A stretch of 64,000 bases of DNA from Candidatus Binatia bacterium. Lineage in GTDB: Bacteria > Desulfobacterota > Binatia > HRBIN30. Where the stretch lies: the NCBI GenBank assembly GCA_026415395.1, contig JAOAHD010000007.1, positions 496,001 through 560,000 of the forward strand. Reading direction: 5' to 3'. The notes under the pieces were generated by a model. The model was not told the origin of the DNA. It did no database searches and was given only the letters and a program-made list of their open reading frames with translations. This document shows positions 54,163-63,605 of this stretch, in pieces (within the stretch, counting starts at the first letter, position 1; the number at the start of each line of letters is the position of its first letter). The position numbers were made by a program, and so were the translations under genes.

Positions 54163-54351
54163 TCAACTGTTTTGGTCGGTGAGCGCGCGCAGCCGTTCGA
54201 TCAGCGCTTTGGTGCGCTCCTCTTCCTCTTCGAGGCGTTTGCGGAACTCGCGTGTCGCCGTCTTGTGGATCTCGTGAGACAGCGTGAGTGCGTGTGCTTC
54301 CAAGACGGAAAGCAACAACCGAACATCCGCTTCATCCACCGCAAGCTGCAT
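54163..54351 (-). CDS. Small conserved alpha-helical protein
   Basis: A 62-residue acidic protein: MQLAVDEADVRLLLSVLEAH followed by a helix rich in Glu, Arg and Lys (KRLEEEEERTKALIERL). I recognise the pattern ELALDExEVRLLxxxLE as a small protein family common in Delta-type genomes, without known function. The start ATG 54351 lies 69 bases from the UPF0104 gene. It may form a coiled coil. Confidence 0.65.
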   Translation of the reverse strand: MQLAVDEADVRLLLSVLEAHALTLSHEIHKTATREFRKRLEEEEERTKALIERLRALTDQNS

Positions 54352-54420
54352 ACGCGTTCCTCGCGCGCTTGCTCTTACTCGAGGCTGCCAAGCTTGTAAA
54401 GCAACAGTTCGGCAGCCGGG

Positions 54421-55572
54421 TTAGCGCGAGCTCGACTCGCGAAGTACTGGCGGCGCGTCGGTTCCATTGCCGCTTGCAGCCACTGCGGCTGGCGGCTGGA
54501 TGCGAACCGCAGGGCGATAGGAGGCATCCCGCATGAGGTAAAAAATTCCGCCGGTGAGGGTGGGTGCCTCTGCCACCCAAAATCCGAGGGCGGCAGACAA
54601 AATCGACGTCTCCAAACCAATCCGGTGGGCCAGCAGGAGCGCTTGGACAATCTCCCGCACCCCCTCACCGGCAATCGTAAACGGGCTCATGACCGTGGCG
54701 AAGATTTGGATGGTGGAGGCGAAGATTACCTCCCAGAATTCCGCGTGGTGTGCTCCCACGGCGATGGCCGTGAAGAAGTACGTCACCGCTGTCAGGAAGT
54801 GCACGAAAAAACTCAAACCCGCGGCTATCGCCAGCCGTTGTTTTTGTCCTCGGTAAGCTGCAGCGGCGGAATGCAGCCGCGTGACGAAGCCTCCAATGCG
54901 GCCTTGCTGCAATCCAGGGATCAGATCGAGCCACCAGAGTAACCAGCGGGGATGGAAAAGGACGGCAAAAAACATGAGCGTCAGCGCCGCGGCGACGGGG
55001 ATAGTCACCCACCCCACCATCGCCGCACGCGCTCCGAGGATGGTTTGGCCGAGGGGGAAGGTGACGAGAAAGCAAAGAAAAATCCCGACGATGCCCAGAC
55101 CTTTTTCCACCACCGTGGCCGCGGCGGCTTCCGCGCTTCGGCCACTGTACTTGGCCGCATCGTAAAGCTTGTAGCCATCCAAGCCGATAGTCGAGGGCAA
55201 GAAGGTCCCCAGAAACCGGCCAATGAGGAAGGTCGTCACCACGTGCCAGAAGGGAAAGCACAGCCCTTGCCCGCGGAGCAACAAATTCCACCGCAGCATG
55301 GAGCAGGCCATCCCGCTTGTACGCACCACGAAGGCGAGCAGTGCAAACCACCAAAACGTGGCTCGATCGATGCGCGGGAGATAGTTTAAGATCGCCTGCA
55401 GCGCGGAAACTTGTTCGCCGCTCGACGAGTGCACCGGATGCTGCAGCAGCACGTAGAAAGCAGCAATCGTGACCGCGAACTTGAGTGTGAAAGAGAGTAG
55501 CGAGCGCAGTCGCTGGCGTTGGTTTCCCGTTGGCACCAAAGGCTTACTCTCTCCCCTCGATCTTGCGTTCAA
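54421..55572 (-). CDS. UPF0104 / lysylphosphatidylglycerol synthase-like membrane protein
   Basis: A 383-residue integral membrane protein with about eight helices. It resembles the flippase-like UPF0104 half of MprF, with FLIGRFLGTFLPSTIGLDGYKLYDAAKYSG and STIQIFATVMSPFTIAGEGVREIVQALL (partial). There is no aminoacyl-transferase domain, so it is not a full MprF; lipid or glycolipid transport is more likely. It overlaps the 3' end of the OB-fold gene by 29 bases, which marks a shared transcript. Its last 25 residues are a soluble Pro/Ala tail. Confidence 0.88.
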   Translation of the reverse strand: MNARSRGESKPLVPTGNQRQRLRSLLSFTLKFAVTIAAFYVLLQHPVHSSSGEQVSALQAILNYLPRIDRATFWWFALLAFVVRTSGMACSMLRWNLLLRGQGLCFPFWHVVTTFLIGRFLGTFLPSTIGLDGYKLYDAAKYSGRSAEAAAATVVEKGLGIVGIFLCFLVTFPLGQTILGARAAMVGWVTIPVAAALTLMFFAVLFHPRWLLWWLDLIPGLQQGRIGGFVTRLHSAAAAYRGQKQRLAIAAGLSFFVHFLTAVTYFFTAIAVGAHHAEFWEVIFASTIQIFATVMSPFTIAGEGVREIVQALLLAHRIGLETSILSAALGFWVAEAPTLTGGIFYLMRDASYRPAVRIQPPAAVAASGNGTDAPPVLRESSSR

Positions 55573-56242
55573 GTTGCCGCAGCCGGAACTCCACCTTGCG
55601 CAAGCGTTCCTCGCAAATCTGCTCTATTCCGGCCGCCGCAGAAGGGACCATCGGCGCAGGCGGAGACTGCAACGCTTCCAGCCTCGCTTCCAAGAGCTGC
55701 AGCCGAGTTTGCAACTCAGCGTACTTTTGTTGCCAGTCGGGTGCCGGAACACCGGGCGACGCCTGCACCGTGGACTCCTTGGTCGGCAACGCAGCCGTTC
55801 CTCGACCGCTGCTGAGAACGGCTGCGATATTTTGCGGGTCACGAACGACAATTTCCCATTTGCCGCGGAACTCCCGCACTCGGCCACTGGCGCGAATCGT
55901 TTTGCCCACAAAGTACTCCTCGGCATGCGGAGGAAAACGACTCAGCAGCCCTTCGACAAGCACCACATCCACCGCCGTGGGGGCGTGGCCGACCTCAAGC
56001 CGCACGACGTTGGCCTCGCGCCGACCCGCTTTCACAAGGGCTTCCACGGTCACTTCTTCGCCGACGTACAGCGGAACAACACTTACGTCGATCAGTGGTG
56101 GCGCAGCAAACACTGCCAGGCCGGTAACGCAGAATCCGGCCACAACGAGAAGGCGACCGAGGAGCCTCGCGAACCCTTCCCGCGCCTTAGAGCTTGAACC
56201 CACGGTCGACCTCTTCTTCGTCCTCCGAGGGAGACAACTCAT
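55544..56242 (-). CDS. Exported protein with OB-fold-like domain and C-terminal coiled coil
   Basis: A 232-residue protein with an N-terminal signal anchor (about 28-47) after a basic leader. The middle has an OB-type segment, EEYFVGKTIRASGRVREFRG followed by KWEIVVRDPQNI, that recalls small OB-fold proteins that bind nucleic acid or ligands. The last 65 residues form a coiled coil (YAELQTRLQLLEARLEALQ and ERLRKVEFRLRQLERKIEG). It overlaps the UPF0104 gene by 29 bases and a small ORF upstream by 56 bases, so the three are probably one transcript. Confidence 0.7.
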   Translation of the reverse strand: MSCLPRRTKKRSTVGSSSKAREGFARLLGRLLVVAGFCVTGLAVFAAPPLIDVSVVPLYVGEEVTVEALVKAGRREANVVRLEVGHAPTAVDVVLVEGLLSRFPPHAEEYFVGKTIRASGRVREFRGKWEIVVRDPQNIAAVLSSGRGTAALPTKESTVQASPGVPAPDWQQKYAELQTRLQLLEARLEALQSPPAPMVPSAAAGIEQICEERLRKVEFRLRQLERKIEGRE

Positions 56243-56354
56243 CGAGCTTGCGGAACACCACTTCGATGAGCTTCTCCAGGCGGCAGTACTCCCCAGAGCG
56301 CGCCGCCGCGCGCGCCACGCTTACGGCTAAACGGAGTTTTTCATCTCGCGTCAT
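56187..56354 (-). CDS. Small acidic/basic protein, 55 residues (too short for routine ORF calling)
   Basis: The frame encodes MTRDEKLRLAVSVARAAARS continuing with GEYCRLEKLIEVVFRKLDEL and an acidic tail EDEEEVDRGFKL. An in-frame ATG at 56363 gives three more residues. It overlaps the start of the OB-fold gene by 56 bases. It has a plausible single amphipathic-helix composition and normal codon usage, but I know no homologue. Moderate confidence. Confidence 0.45.
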   Translation of the reverse strand: MTRDEKLRLAVSVARAAARSGEYCRLEKLIEVVFRKLDELSPSEDEEEVDRGFKL

Positions 56355-56586
56355 ACCATTCATCCTCGCTGCGATTGCCGCGGCTTATAGCGCGGGTGCC
56401 GGGCGAAGTCTGCAAACCATTGGCGCGCGCGCGAACTCAGCGGCACGGGCTTGCGCGGGCATGTGCGTTTGCGAGCGAAACGGAATGGTGGTAACGTCTC
56501 GCCTGCTCGGAGTCCGCAGCGCAGTCCGGTGTCCCTGTGCTGGGACGGTATCGGTAGATCGCGGGCACGGAAAGGAGCACCCCAGG

Positions 56587-56760
56587 ATGGCAGGCGGAAG
56601 GACGTTCAAGCGAGACCAGAAACGCCGCAAGGAAATGGCGCGCAAACTTAAGCAAGAGGAGAAAATGCGCAAGCGCCTGCAACGGCGGGAAGCCAAGAAA
56701 ACGGGTGCAACCCCAGAGGACGAGGAAATCGAGCTGCCGCCGGGAACATCCACCGACTGA
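56587..56760 (+). CDS. Small basic protein, 57 residues
   Basis: MAGGRTFKRDQKRRKEMARK, then a Lys/Glu/Arg-rich helix (KLKQEEKMRKRLQRREAKK) and an acidic tail. It is preceded by AAGGAG about ten bases before ATG 56587. Short highly charged proteins of the MAxxFKRxQKExARxxKQEEK type are frequent and conserved in delta-type genomes, with unknown role. It is the only plus-strand gene between slt and the right end. Confidence 0.6.
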   Translation: MAGGRTFKRDQKRRKEMARKLKQEEKMRKRLQRREAKKTGATPEDEEIELPPGTSTD

Positions 56761-57009
56761 ACGGCGTGTGCAGGCGTTGTCCTACCTCGGGAGAAACAAG
56801 GGCGCGTGGAAGCATTGTGGTTGTTCGTCCTGTGCTTCTCCACACGGGCAGACCGCTGGGAAGCCCCGGTGTTTGATCGTGTGAGCTGCTAGGCCGAACG
56901 ACGTTGTCCCCAACGGTGGCTAGCGCCCCGCTCTCCGGCTTTGGCGTGGGTAGCGGCGCGGGCGAGCTGATTGCTGGGGTGCGCGGGATCAGCGTTCGAA
57001 CCGGGACAG

Positions 57010-58164
57010 TTATCGAATCGGGTAGTGGTATCCCAGGTCCACTGCCCCTACCCGCACGCATTCGAGCTCGGTGCCTGGCGCGCAGCCCGGCGGGCAGCAG
57101 CCGAGCCCCGTGCAATCCGGTTTGTTGTCCACCTGTGTAGTGCGTTGCGCCAGGATACCGACCAGCTCGGCATCGGTGTTTGGATCGCCAGCATCCATAA
57201 TCGCGCTGCCGCCCAAACATTCGTCGTTCGTTGCGGGGATGCGGAATCCATCTTGTGCCCCAGGGTTGATCCAGAAGGGATCGACGTTCAGGTCGTTGGG
57301 CCCTGGACTGACGTTGAAGACACCATCGCGGTTCAGGTTGTAATTCCCATCGAAGCCCACGCTCGCGGCATCGGCGACGATGCCGAAGGGGGTGTTGGCA
57401 ATGAAAATGTTGTTGCGGGTAAACACATCGGAAGCGGGTAAATCCGGCGCACCGAGTTGCAAGCCACTGCCGAGGTTGCCGTAAAACGTGTTGTTGAGCA
57501 CGGCGACGGTGGAACAGTTGAGCAAGGCCAAGCCTGCCCCGCCGTTGCTCAGCAGCAGGTTGTTCCAAACCCTCACTTGGGTGGAGCCAATAATGCGGAT
57601 GCCGTCGCGCGTGTTGTTGCGAACAATCAAATTGACCAGGGTCAAATCGCTGCTGTTGCGCACCTCGATGCCGGCACGCGCGGCATTGCGGACCGTAAAC
57701 CCGTCCAACGTGATTCCTTGAACGCCGTCTAGGCTGATCGCTGTGGCGCCTCCAGCGGCATTGATCACCACCTCGCCAGCGCCGGAGCCAGTGAGTTGCC
57801 CGGTCACGTCGGCAACGATGCGAACCGAGCCGTTGACATCCCCCGCGCCCAACTGGAAGGGTTCGTACACCCCGGCAGGCACAGCCACGAGCGCCCCCGG
57901 CGGAGCGATGCGAACCGTGTCGACGATACTGCGCGTGCCAGGCAACACCTCCACCGGCGTGAGCGTTGGTGTAGGTGAAGGCGGCGGCACGGTGCGCGTG
58001 GGGGTGAATGTGGGCTCACCGGGGCGCAAGGTACGCGTGGGTGTCCGCGTCGGTGTTGCGGGCGTAACCGCCGGGCCACCGTTGCCCCCACCTCCGCAGC
58101 CTTCGAGGAGAACGAGCAAGTAAAGCGCTGAACCGAGTAAACTCCAGCTCATCCGTGCCGGCAT
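57010..58164 (-). CDS. Right-handed beta-helix lipoprotein with Thr-Pro linker
   Basis: A 384-residue exported lipoprotein with lipobox LLEGC (Cys23), a Gly-rich stretch and a TPTRTPTRT-type linker up to about 75, then a parallel beta-helix (about 90-290) with right-handed ladder repeats such as GITLDGFTVRNAARAGIEVRN, LVNLIVRNNTRDGIRI and VWNNLLLSNGGAGLALLN. The C-terminal part has Cys-rich loops (DCTGLGCCPPGC) and ends in LGYHYPIR. Parallel beta-helix folds usually bind or cut polysaccharides (pectate-lyase-like), but no catalytic residues are evident. The start ATG 58164 follows AAAGGA. Confidence 0.85.
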   Translation of the reverse strand: MPARMSWSLLGSALYLLVLLEGCGGGGNGGPAVTPATPTRTPTRTLRPGEPTFTPTRTVPPPSPTPTLTPVEVLPGTRSIVDTVRIAPPGALVAVPAGVYEPFQLGAGDVNGSVRIVADVTGQLTGSGAGEVVINAAGGATAISLDGVQGITLDGFTVRNAARAGIEVRNSSDLTLVNLIVRNNTRDGIRIIGSTQVRVWNNLLLSNGGAGLALLNCSTVAVLNNTFYGNLGSGLQLGAPDLPASDVFTRNNIFIANTPFGIVADAASVGFDGNYNLNRDGVFNVSPGPNDLNVDPFWINPGAQDGFRIPATNDECLGGSAIMDAGDPNTDAELVGILAQRTTQVDNKPDCTGLGCCPPGCAPGTELECVRVGAVDLGYHYPIR

Positions 58165-58335
58165 GATTGTTCCTTTCGCCGATGGGTTCACCCGCGCCGT
58201 TTAGCCATAGGGCGCGAGCGAAGTCCACCGCTGAACTCCGGAGCGCGAGGGAGGGCGACTGGTAGGCCGCTTGCCCCGACACGCGTGCACGCCGTCCGAC
58301 TCCCACAGACTGCCTCCGGAAGCCCCATCCCCCAG

Positions 58336-58824
58336 TTACGGCTGTGCCACTTGCGGGCGGATCATGTACGTGGTGGTGGCTCGCGCTGCGAGCTGCCCGT
58401 TCGCCCAGATGTCCACTTCTGCGTATGCACTGCGCTTGCTTGCCCGCAGCACGAACGCTTCAGCGATTGCGACCCCTAGGGGGATCGGCTCGAGGTAGTT
58501 GATCTTCATCTCGATCGTCAGAAACACGGTTCCCGGCTCATAAACGGTGGCCAAGGCGGCTGCGACTGCCGTGTCGGCAAGGCCAAAGCTGGCGCCCCCG
58601 TGCATGACCCCGGCGGGCTGCATGAGTTGCTGGCGATTTTCGAGTTCGAGACGAGCGTATCCTGCCCGCAACTCCACAACGCGGATGCCGAGAAGGGCAG
58701 GGAAGAAGCGATTGTCCTCGTTGAAACGAGCAGCAATGGCGCGCGCCTTGTCCGGATTGAGCGGTGGATAGTCGTGCCCGTGCCGCCCCGAATAAAGCTC
58801 TTGTTGTATGCGAATATGGGCCAT
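58336..58824 (-). CDS. PaaI-like thioesterase (hotdog fold)
   Basis: A 162-residue hotdog-fold protein. The family signature GVMHGGASFGLADT (residues 72-85, His75 and Asp84) is present, and VFLTIEMKINYLEPIPLG follows as the second strand. It probably hydrolyses an acyl- or aryl-CoA. The start ATG 58824 is in a longer open frame. There is no signal peptide. Confidence 0.9.
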   Translation of the reverse strand: MAHIRIQQELYSGRHGHDYPPLNPDKARAIAARFNEDNRFFPALLGIRVVELRAGYARLELENRQQLMQPAGVMHGGASFGLADTAVAAALATVYEPGTVFLTIEMKINYLEPIPLGVAIAEAFVLRASKRSAYAEVDIWANGQLAARATTTYMIRPQVAQP

Positions 58825-58973
58825 GGCCTCGCTCTCTAACTGGCTGCATCGTTTCAAGCCAGCGAGGGGAAGCACGGGTGGTGGCCGACGAGACCTCGAT
58901 GAGAGCTGCGCTACGCGCCACGGTCAAGCCTTGGCGGGCTCGCACATCTTGAGGCGCGGTGGTTCGGGGGATT

Positions 58974-59546
58974 TTACTGCGGAAGAACGACATGCCAGCG
59001 GATTTGGCTTTCCGGCGGAGGCCGGTAACAGCACTGAACGCCGCAGTGCACAGTGGCCCGGAGGTGAAGCGCGAGCGCCTGACAATGATTGCTCAGCCTT
59101 TCGATGGCCCGCCGGATGCTTTTGCTTACGGCCTGTCGAGCCCGTTCCGCCTCGGGGGACGTCACGCGGGCCCGTTGGGCACGCCCGAGCTCGTGCAACA
59201 GCCACTCGCGTTCCTCGGTTAGCGCTCGAAGCAGTCCAAGGTCGTTGTGCCGTTCGGCACTGTCGAGTTCCGTGCCAATGTCGTGCAGCCGCCGGCGAAA
59301 CTCGGCAAGGGCACGGCTGTCGAGTGGCGGGTCCACCGTCTGGCATTGCTCCCTCTCGGCGAGCTCGGACGGTTGTAACGCCGCGCGAGGCTCTGTGCCG
59401 CGATGTTCCGCGGCAAACAATTCCCCAACATAAATCGGTTGCCAGGGCCGACTTAACAAATGGCCTAGTTAACGTAATCCGATAGAGTCCCTGGCATGGA
59501 TTACCTCGGCTCCAAACGTGATCAGCCAATGTTCCTTTTCCCTCAC
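58974..59546 (-). pseudogene. Winged-helix DNA-binding regulator, interrupted by an in-frame TAA
   Basis: One frame reads VREKEHWLITFGAEVIHARD then SIGLR, a TAA at 59469-59471, and continues with LGHLLSRPWQPIYVGELFAAE, then a helix-rich tail AERARQAVSKSIRRAIERLS. This is the small winged-helix domain often found after AAA/TPR regions, where a Tyr or similar is normal at the TAA (GLRYL). Only GTG at 59546 offers an N-terminus, without an SD. It looks like a decayed regulator. Alternatives are a nonsense mutation in one strain, a sequence error, or a shorter protein from the TTG after the stop (59459). Confidence 0.55.
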
Positions 59547-59916
59547 CCATTTGAAAACGGCCCCGCTAGCGTGCGAGCGGGCTGACCAGCCGAGGCCTGC
59601 ACGAAAACGTCCCTCCGTCGCCGCCCGCCGGTCATGAGCGTTTCCAGCCTTTCCAATACGAGATGGAGCAGCCGGGTGATGCGCCTCAGCTTCGCAACTG
59701 CCTCGGGGCCGACAGGCGAGGAGGTCGCTGCGGGGGCACTGCTTCGATGCCGCCATCGGAGAAGATTTTCGCATGCGGAAGACCGACGGGAGACGAACTT
59801 TTGTGCACTGGCCGCAGCCCACTATTTGTCCTGCTACTCTTGCCGCGCACTGGAGTGCAAGGAGACTCGTGCACGCCTTGTCGTTTCGGCACAGCTCGTC
59901 CCTAAACAGTCTGTGG

Positions 59917-60423
59917 TCAACCACAACCAACCAGGGCACACCGTACCGCCGCAATCAGTTCTTCGATGGTGGCGCTGTCGCTGCCATCTTGATCGATCGC
60001 GGGGCACAAATCGACGCTCTCGCCCGCCAAAGCAATGCTCACGGAACGAGCTATCTCCTCCACGGTCACTTCGGAGTCTGCGTCGCAGTCGCCCACCGGC
60101 ACGCTGGCCTCGGGGCAAGGGCCCACGATCTCGACCAATGGGCCTGCGTCACGCCACGAGCCGAAGCTCGCGACAATGTCGGAATCCCGACTTGCGGCAT
60201 CGACGCGGACAATTTCCGTGGTCGGTTTTCGACCTGAGAACCAGGGGCTCGACCTGGCCACCAGCACTGTTCCTCCGTCTGTCGAAGGGGCCGCTCCCAA
60301 CGCGAAGCTCTCGGGTTCGCTTTTCCAAACAACGCCCAAGGTACCGTCAGGCTCCAGCGCCAGCAGTTGGGAGCGTTTTCCTGACCCGATGGGAGGACAA
60401 CAGGTGAGCAGGAGGGCTTGCTC
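59917..60423 (-). pseudogene. In-frame continuation with dockerin-like EF-hands
   Basis: After the TAA the same frame reads EQALLLTCCPPIGSGKRSQL, propeller-like strands, then two EF-hand-like calcium loops: D-C-D-A-D-S-E-V-T-V-E-E and D-Q-D-G-S-D-S-A-T-I-E-E, each with Asp at positions 1 and 3 and Glu at 12. Such pairs are the hallmark of type I dockerins. Without the stop the whole gene would encode about 479 residues. An alternative is that the second part starts again at ATG 60339 as its own protein. Confidence 0.5.
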
Positions 60424-61356
60424 TTAGGCCGGCGCGACGAGCCATTGCCACGGGGTGAGCGGGAATTGTGTCTCCACACGCAGTGATCCGGATAGATCGA
60501 CAACTCGCCAACGCGAATTCGAGGTGAAGAAATGCAAGAGCTTCTGTCGTGAATCGAATCTCGCAAGGATGAGCCGAGTGGCTGACGGTAGAGCGAACTC
60601 GTTCGCGAGCGTCACTTCGAAGGTCGCCCTCCGCAGCACCAGCAAGCGCACGGATTCGAGTTCGCTTTGTGCGACCACGTAAATCGCCTCTGGTTGGTCT
60701 GGGTCCACAAAGACGGCCGCAACGGTGTCCGGCCTCGTGAGCTCGCGAAGCACCTGACCTGTAGCGGGATCGATGGCGGCCACGGCCTTTGGACCAAAAC
60801 TGTAAATTAGCCCATCGACGGGGTCGCGCACGACTCCGCGCCCCACCCGATCCTCAGCCCAAATACGCCACAGTCTTCGGAGAGAGGGCCACTCGTAAGC
60901 GGCTAAAAATCCGGCAGCTTCTCCCGACTCAATGTGATCTCCGACGTCGAACGGCGTCCGAGAGACGACCGCGGAAACGTACACACGCTGAAGTTGCTCA
61001 TCGTAGTTCAGCTCCGTGACCGTGTGGGACGCTGCCCACATCAATTCACGAGACACTTGCCGGAAGAGCGCTAGACGCCAAAAGGCACGATCCGGATGGG
61101 CGGGGTCGACTGCAGTCAACGTGCCGTTGAGGATGCCGGCCACCAAAAGGCAGCAGGCGGTAGCCGAGGCGTGCAAGCGGGCAGGTGCTGTTCCTCGCTG
61201 ATCCTGTGCCTCGTCGACGGAGCTGCCTTGCGCACTTGAGACAGGCACGTCGACAGCCGACAGCTCTCCATCAGCTGATGTTCGCCGATCTGACGGCAGC
61301 GGCAAGACCGTAGCGGATGCCCAGCCGGCCACGGCCAGGCAAACGAATGCGAGCAA
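60424..61356 (-). CDS. Exported beta-propeller-like protein, N-terminal part before TAA
   Basis: A 310-residue exported protein starting at TTG 61356 with a signal peptide (MLAFVCLAVAGWASA). Then come irregular beta-propeller-like repeats, for example VDGLIYSFGPKAVAAIDPAT and LREVTRPD-type strands with VFVDPDQPEAIYVVA. Sequence in the same frame continues in the family pattern past the TAA at 60424-60426, so this is probably the N-terminal two thirds of one longer gene. Function unknown; it may be a dockerin-bearing cell-surface protein. Confidence 0.6.
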   Translation of the reverse strand: MLAFVCLAVAGWASATVLPLPSDRRTSADGELSAVDVPVSSAQGSSVDEAQDQRGTAPARLHASATACCLLVAGILNGTLTAVDPAHPDRAFWRLALFRQVSRELMWAASHTVTELNYDEQLQRVYVSAVVSRTPFDVGDHIESGEAAGFLAAYEWPSLRRLWRIWAEDRVGRGVVRDPVDGLIYSFGPKAVAAIDPATGQVLRELTRPDTVAAVFVDPDQPEAIYVVAQSELESVRLLVLRRATFEVTLANEFALPSATRLILARFDSRQKLLHFFTSNSRWRVVDLSGSLRVETQFPLTPWQWLVAPA

Positions 61357-61495
61357 ACACAGGAACCTCAGGCGCTTTGGGTTTCGCGGCGTCGCTCCTA
61401 CCTGTCGCGCCAGGCTCTTGCGCTCTCCGCTCGAGGGCCCTCACCGTAGCAGCTCCATCATCGGCTCCGAGTGGCGACAGCAGAATCGACCACCA

Positions 61496-62913
61496 TCAAA
61501 TTGCCACAACCGGAGGCAGGGGACAACGATAGAGCCGAAAGTTGACTGCGGAAATGAGCTCGTCAATGGTTGGTATGCCATCGCCGTCGGCATCCAAAGG
61601 CGGCCAGTGGCTAAGCGCGAGGATTCCCAGGAGAATACGCGCGCTTCGTGTAAGCTCCGCGCTGGTCACGATCCGGTCGTGGTTGCAGTCACCGATGAAG
61701 TTGGGCCTCGTGCCGGCCGCCGCGGCGAGATCCAGGCGGGGAACACTTTGACCGGTGCGGTGATCCACCACTCTCACGCCCGTCCGCACGATGCGCGCCA
61801 GCGTGCACTCTGGCCGGTCATCCTCAACTCCACCTTGCCCGCGCAGTGCGGCAATTGCCCCACTCACATGCGGCGCCGCAGCCGAGGTGCCGCTGCCCCC
61901 TCCGGGCGCGCCGACACCGGCGTTCACGAATGCATCCCACAGGATTCGTGCTCCCGGCGCGAGAACTGTGAGGAACGGGAATGTGCTCGACCGACACCAC
62001 ACGCGGTCCGGGGCACTCGGGTCACCAGGACAGGCGCTGTTCTCTTGCCCGGTCAGCACAGCATCGTATACCGCTCCCACGCTCACAACCCCTGGGATGC
62101 AGGCCGGGATTGTGACTCCCGCGAGACCGGAGCTCCCGCTCGCCGCTACCGGCAGAATACCGAGCCGCCAGAGGTCGACGATGCGCCTGCTCAAATCAGC
62201 AAAGCCCGCACAGGGTTCAGAGTGAAGCGCAGGCGACCCGTCTGTCGGGACAAGCATGAAGCTCATGTTGACGGCCGCCACGCCAAGCGCGGCACCGTGG
62301 TCCAAAATCCAGTCTAGGGCATTGAGGACGCGCGTGAGGGGTTCGTCCGAGGGTTGACACTCTGCGGGAGGAAAAGCCCCCTCCAAAACCCTGAGTCCAA
62401 TAATTCCGGCTGCCGGTGCCACACTGCTGGCAATTCCTGCGACGTAGGTATCATGGAAGGGGGGAGGTCTACGGAAATGTTGTCTGGGTGGGGACAAAGG
62501 AAGTCCTTCGTCCAGAGAACCCTGCAGCCCGACCGGCCCGAACCGTCACGGCACCCCTCTCCGAAAAGAAACTGACTACCGAAAAGGTCGAAGATGAGGC
62601 CGGTCTCAAGAACGGCTATCGACCGCCCCCCGGCCAAGCGCCCCGAAACCTCGGGCTGACGGATGAGAGGGAGGCTTTCGCTGAGCAACGGCTCGATACG
62701 AAAAGTTCGCTGAAGCCCCACCGCGCGGACGTCCGGGAGATCGAGAACTGCCCCCAGATCCTGGAAGGATCGGAGCACCACCGGAATTCCGTTGCGATTC
62801 GGTGGCCCCGACGGTGTGGAAACCACCCCGATCCCGAGTGCCGCAAGCTGGCTCGTGAGCGTAGCACGCTGCTCCCCCAGCAGCCGGCGTTTCAGCGCCG
62901 ACGCCTCGACCTC
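61496..62913 (-). pseudogene. S8 (subtilisin-like) serine protease with dockerin-like EF-hands, frameshifted
   Basis: Joining two frames restores a subtilase. The N-terminal part, in one frame, carries GRSIAVLETGL where VLDTG normally contains the catalytic Asp (here Glu). The His motif is FHDTYVAGIAS, the Asn site VNMSFM, and the Ser site GGGSGTSAAAPHVSGA; the last three are in the other frame. The switch falls at the run of six G at 62459-62464 (C6 on the coding strand); one more C would restore the frame. The C-terminus has EF-hands D-C-N-H-D-R-I-V-T-S-A-E and D-A-D-G-D-G-I-P-T-I-D-E. The altered Asp site suggests the enzyme may be inactive even if the frame were restored. Confidence 0.6.
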
Positions 62914-63504
62914 TTAGGAGCGTATCCAGGCCGGGCTCGTTTTGTCGCGGAAGCGTAAGCGAAGCTTGCCATCCACGAGAGTGGTGTCCAAGTGCAGGAA
63001 CACAGTGGGCTGTTCCCCTCTTTGCAAAGCATCAAGCACTTCTCCTGGAGCCTGCTTAGCGAGTACCCGAAGCTGCTCGAGCTGCCAAATGTAACGGGAC
63101 CCGTCGCGCCAACGGAGCGAGCCTGACGGTCGAGCCTGCAGGGCGCTGCCATTCGCAACCACCTTTCCGGCAAACACTTCCTTCAGCGTACCTTGCGGTG
63201 CCCGCAAGCGCCCCTCGCGAAGAGCGCCTCTCCGTAGTGGTACGGAGAGATTCACGGTTTCCATGCGATCCTTCAGCTCGATTTGAATCGAGCCGCTCAC
63301 TCCGCCTTTAACGAAAACGGCCACCTCTCCCCGAAACAGGCCGCTTTCCGAGGAATCCGCGCGGCGTACCGAACCAGCGATGGCGAGGACTTGAGCCCTG
63401 CTGCCAGTGCCTGCAGGAACTTGAGGATGCATTGAGGAGGGGCTGACCGCCAGCGCAACGAAAGCCGCTGCGCCGCCGAGCGGCCATTTTCGCCGTGTTG
63501 TCAA
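62914..63504 (-). CDS. Exported hypothetical protein; probably the N-terminal segment of the S8 protease
   Basis: A 196-residue frame from TTG 63504 with a signal peptide (MTTRRKWPLGGAAAFVALAV) and a beta-rich region. It ends at TAA 62914-62916 and then, in the same frame, runs into EVEASALKRRLLGEQRATL, which reads like the propeptide of the S8 protease. So it is probably the front of that protein, split by an in-frame stop. It overlaps an upstream frame that ends in a hydrophobic stretch. If the stop is real, this is an orphan secreted protein. Confidence 0.45.
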   Translation of the reverse strand: MTTRRKWPLGGAAAFVALAVSPSSMHPQVPAGTGSRAQVLAIAGSVRRADSSESGLFRGEVAVFVKGGVSGSIQIELKDRMETVNLSVPLRRGALREGRLRAPQGTLKEVFAGKVVANGSALQARPSGSLRWRDGSRYIWQLEQLRVLAKQAPGEVLDALQRGEQPTVFLHLDTTLVDGKLRLRFRDKTSPAWIRS

Positions 63505-63605
63505 ACCGGCCCGCCACGCCAGCCACGGGAGTAGGGCGCATAGCGGCCAGCGGGCCCAGCCGCCGGGGACAATAGCGCAGCCCCCACCGCCCCCGCCGGC
63601 AGGGT

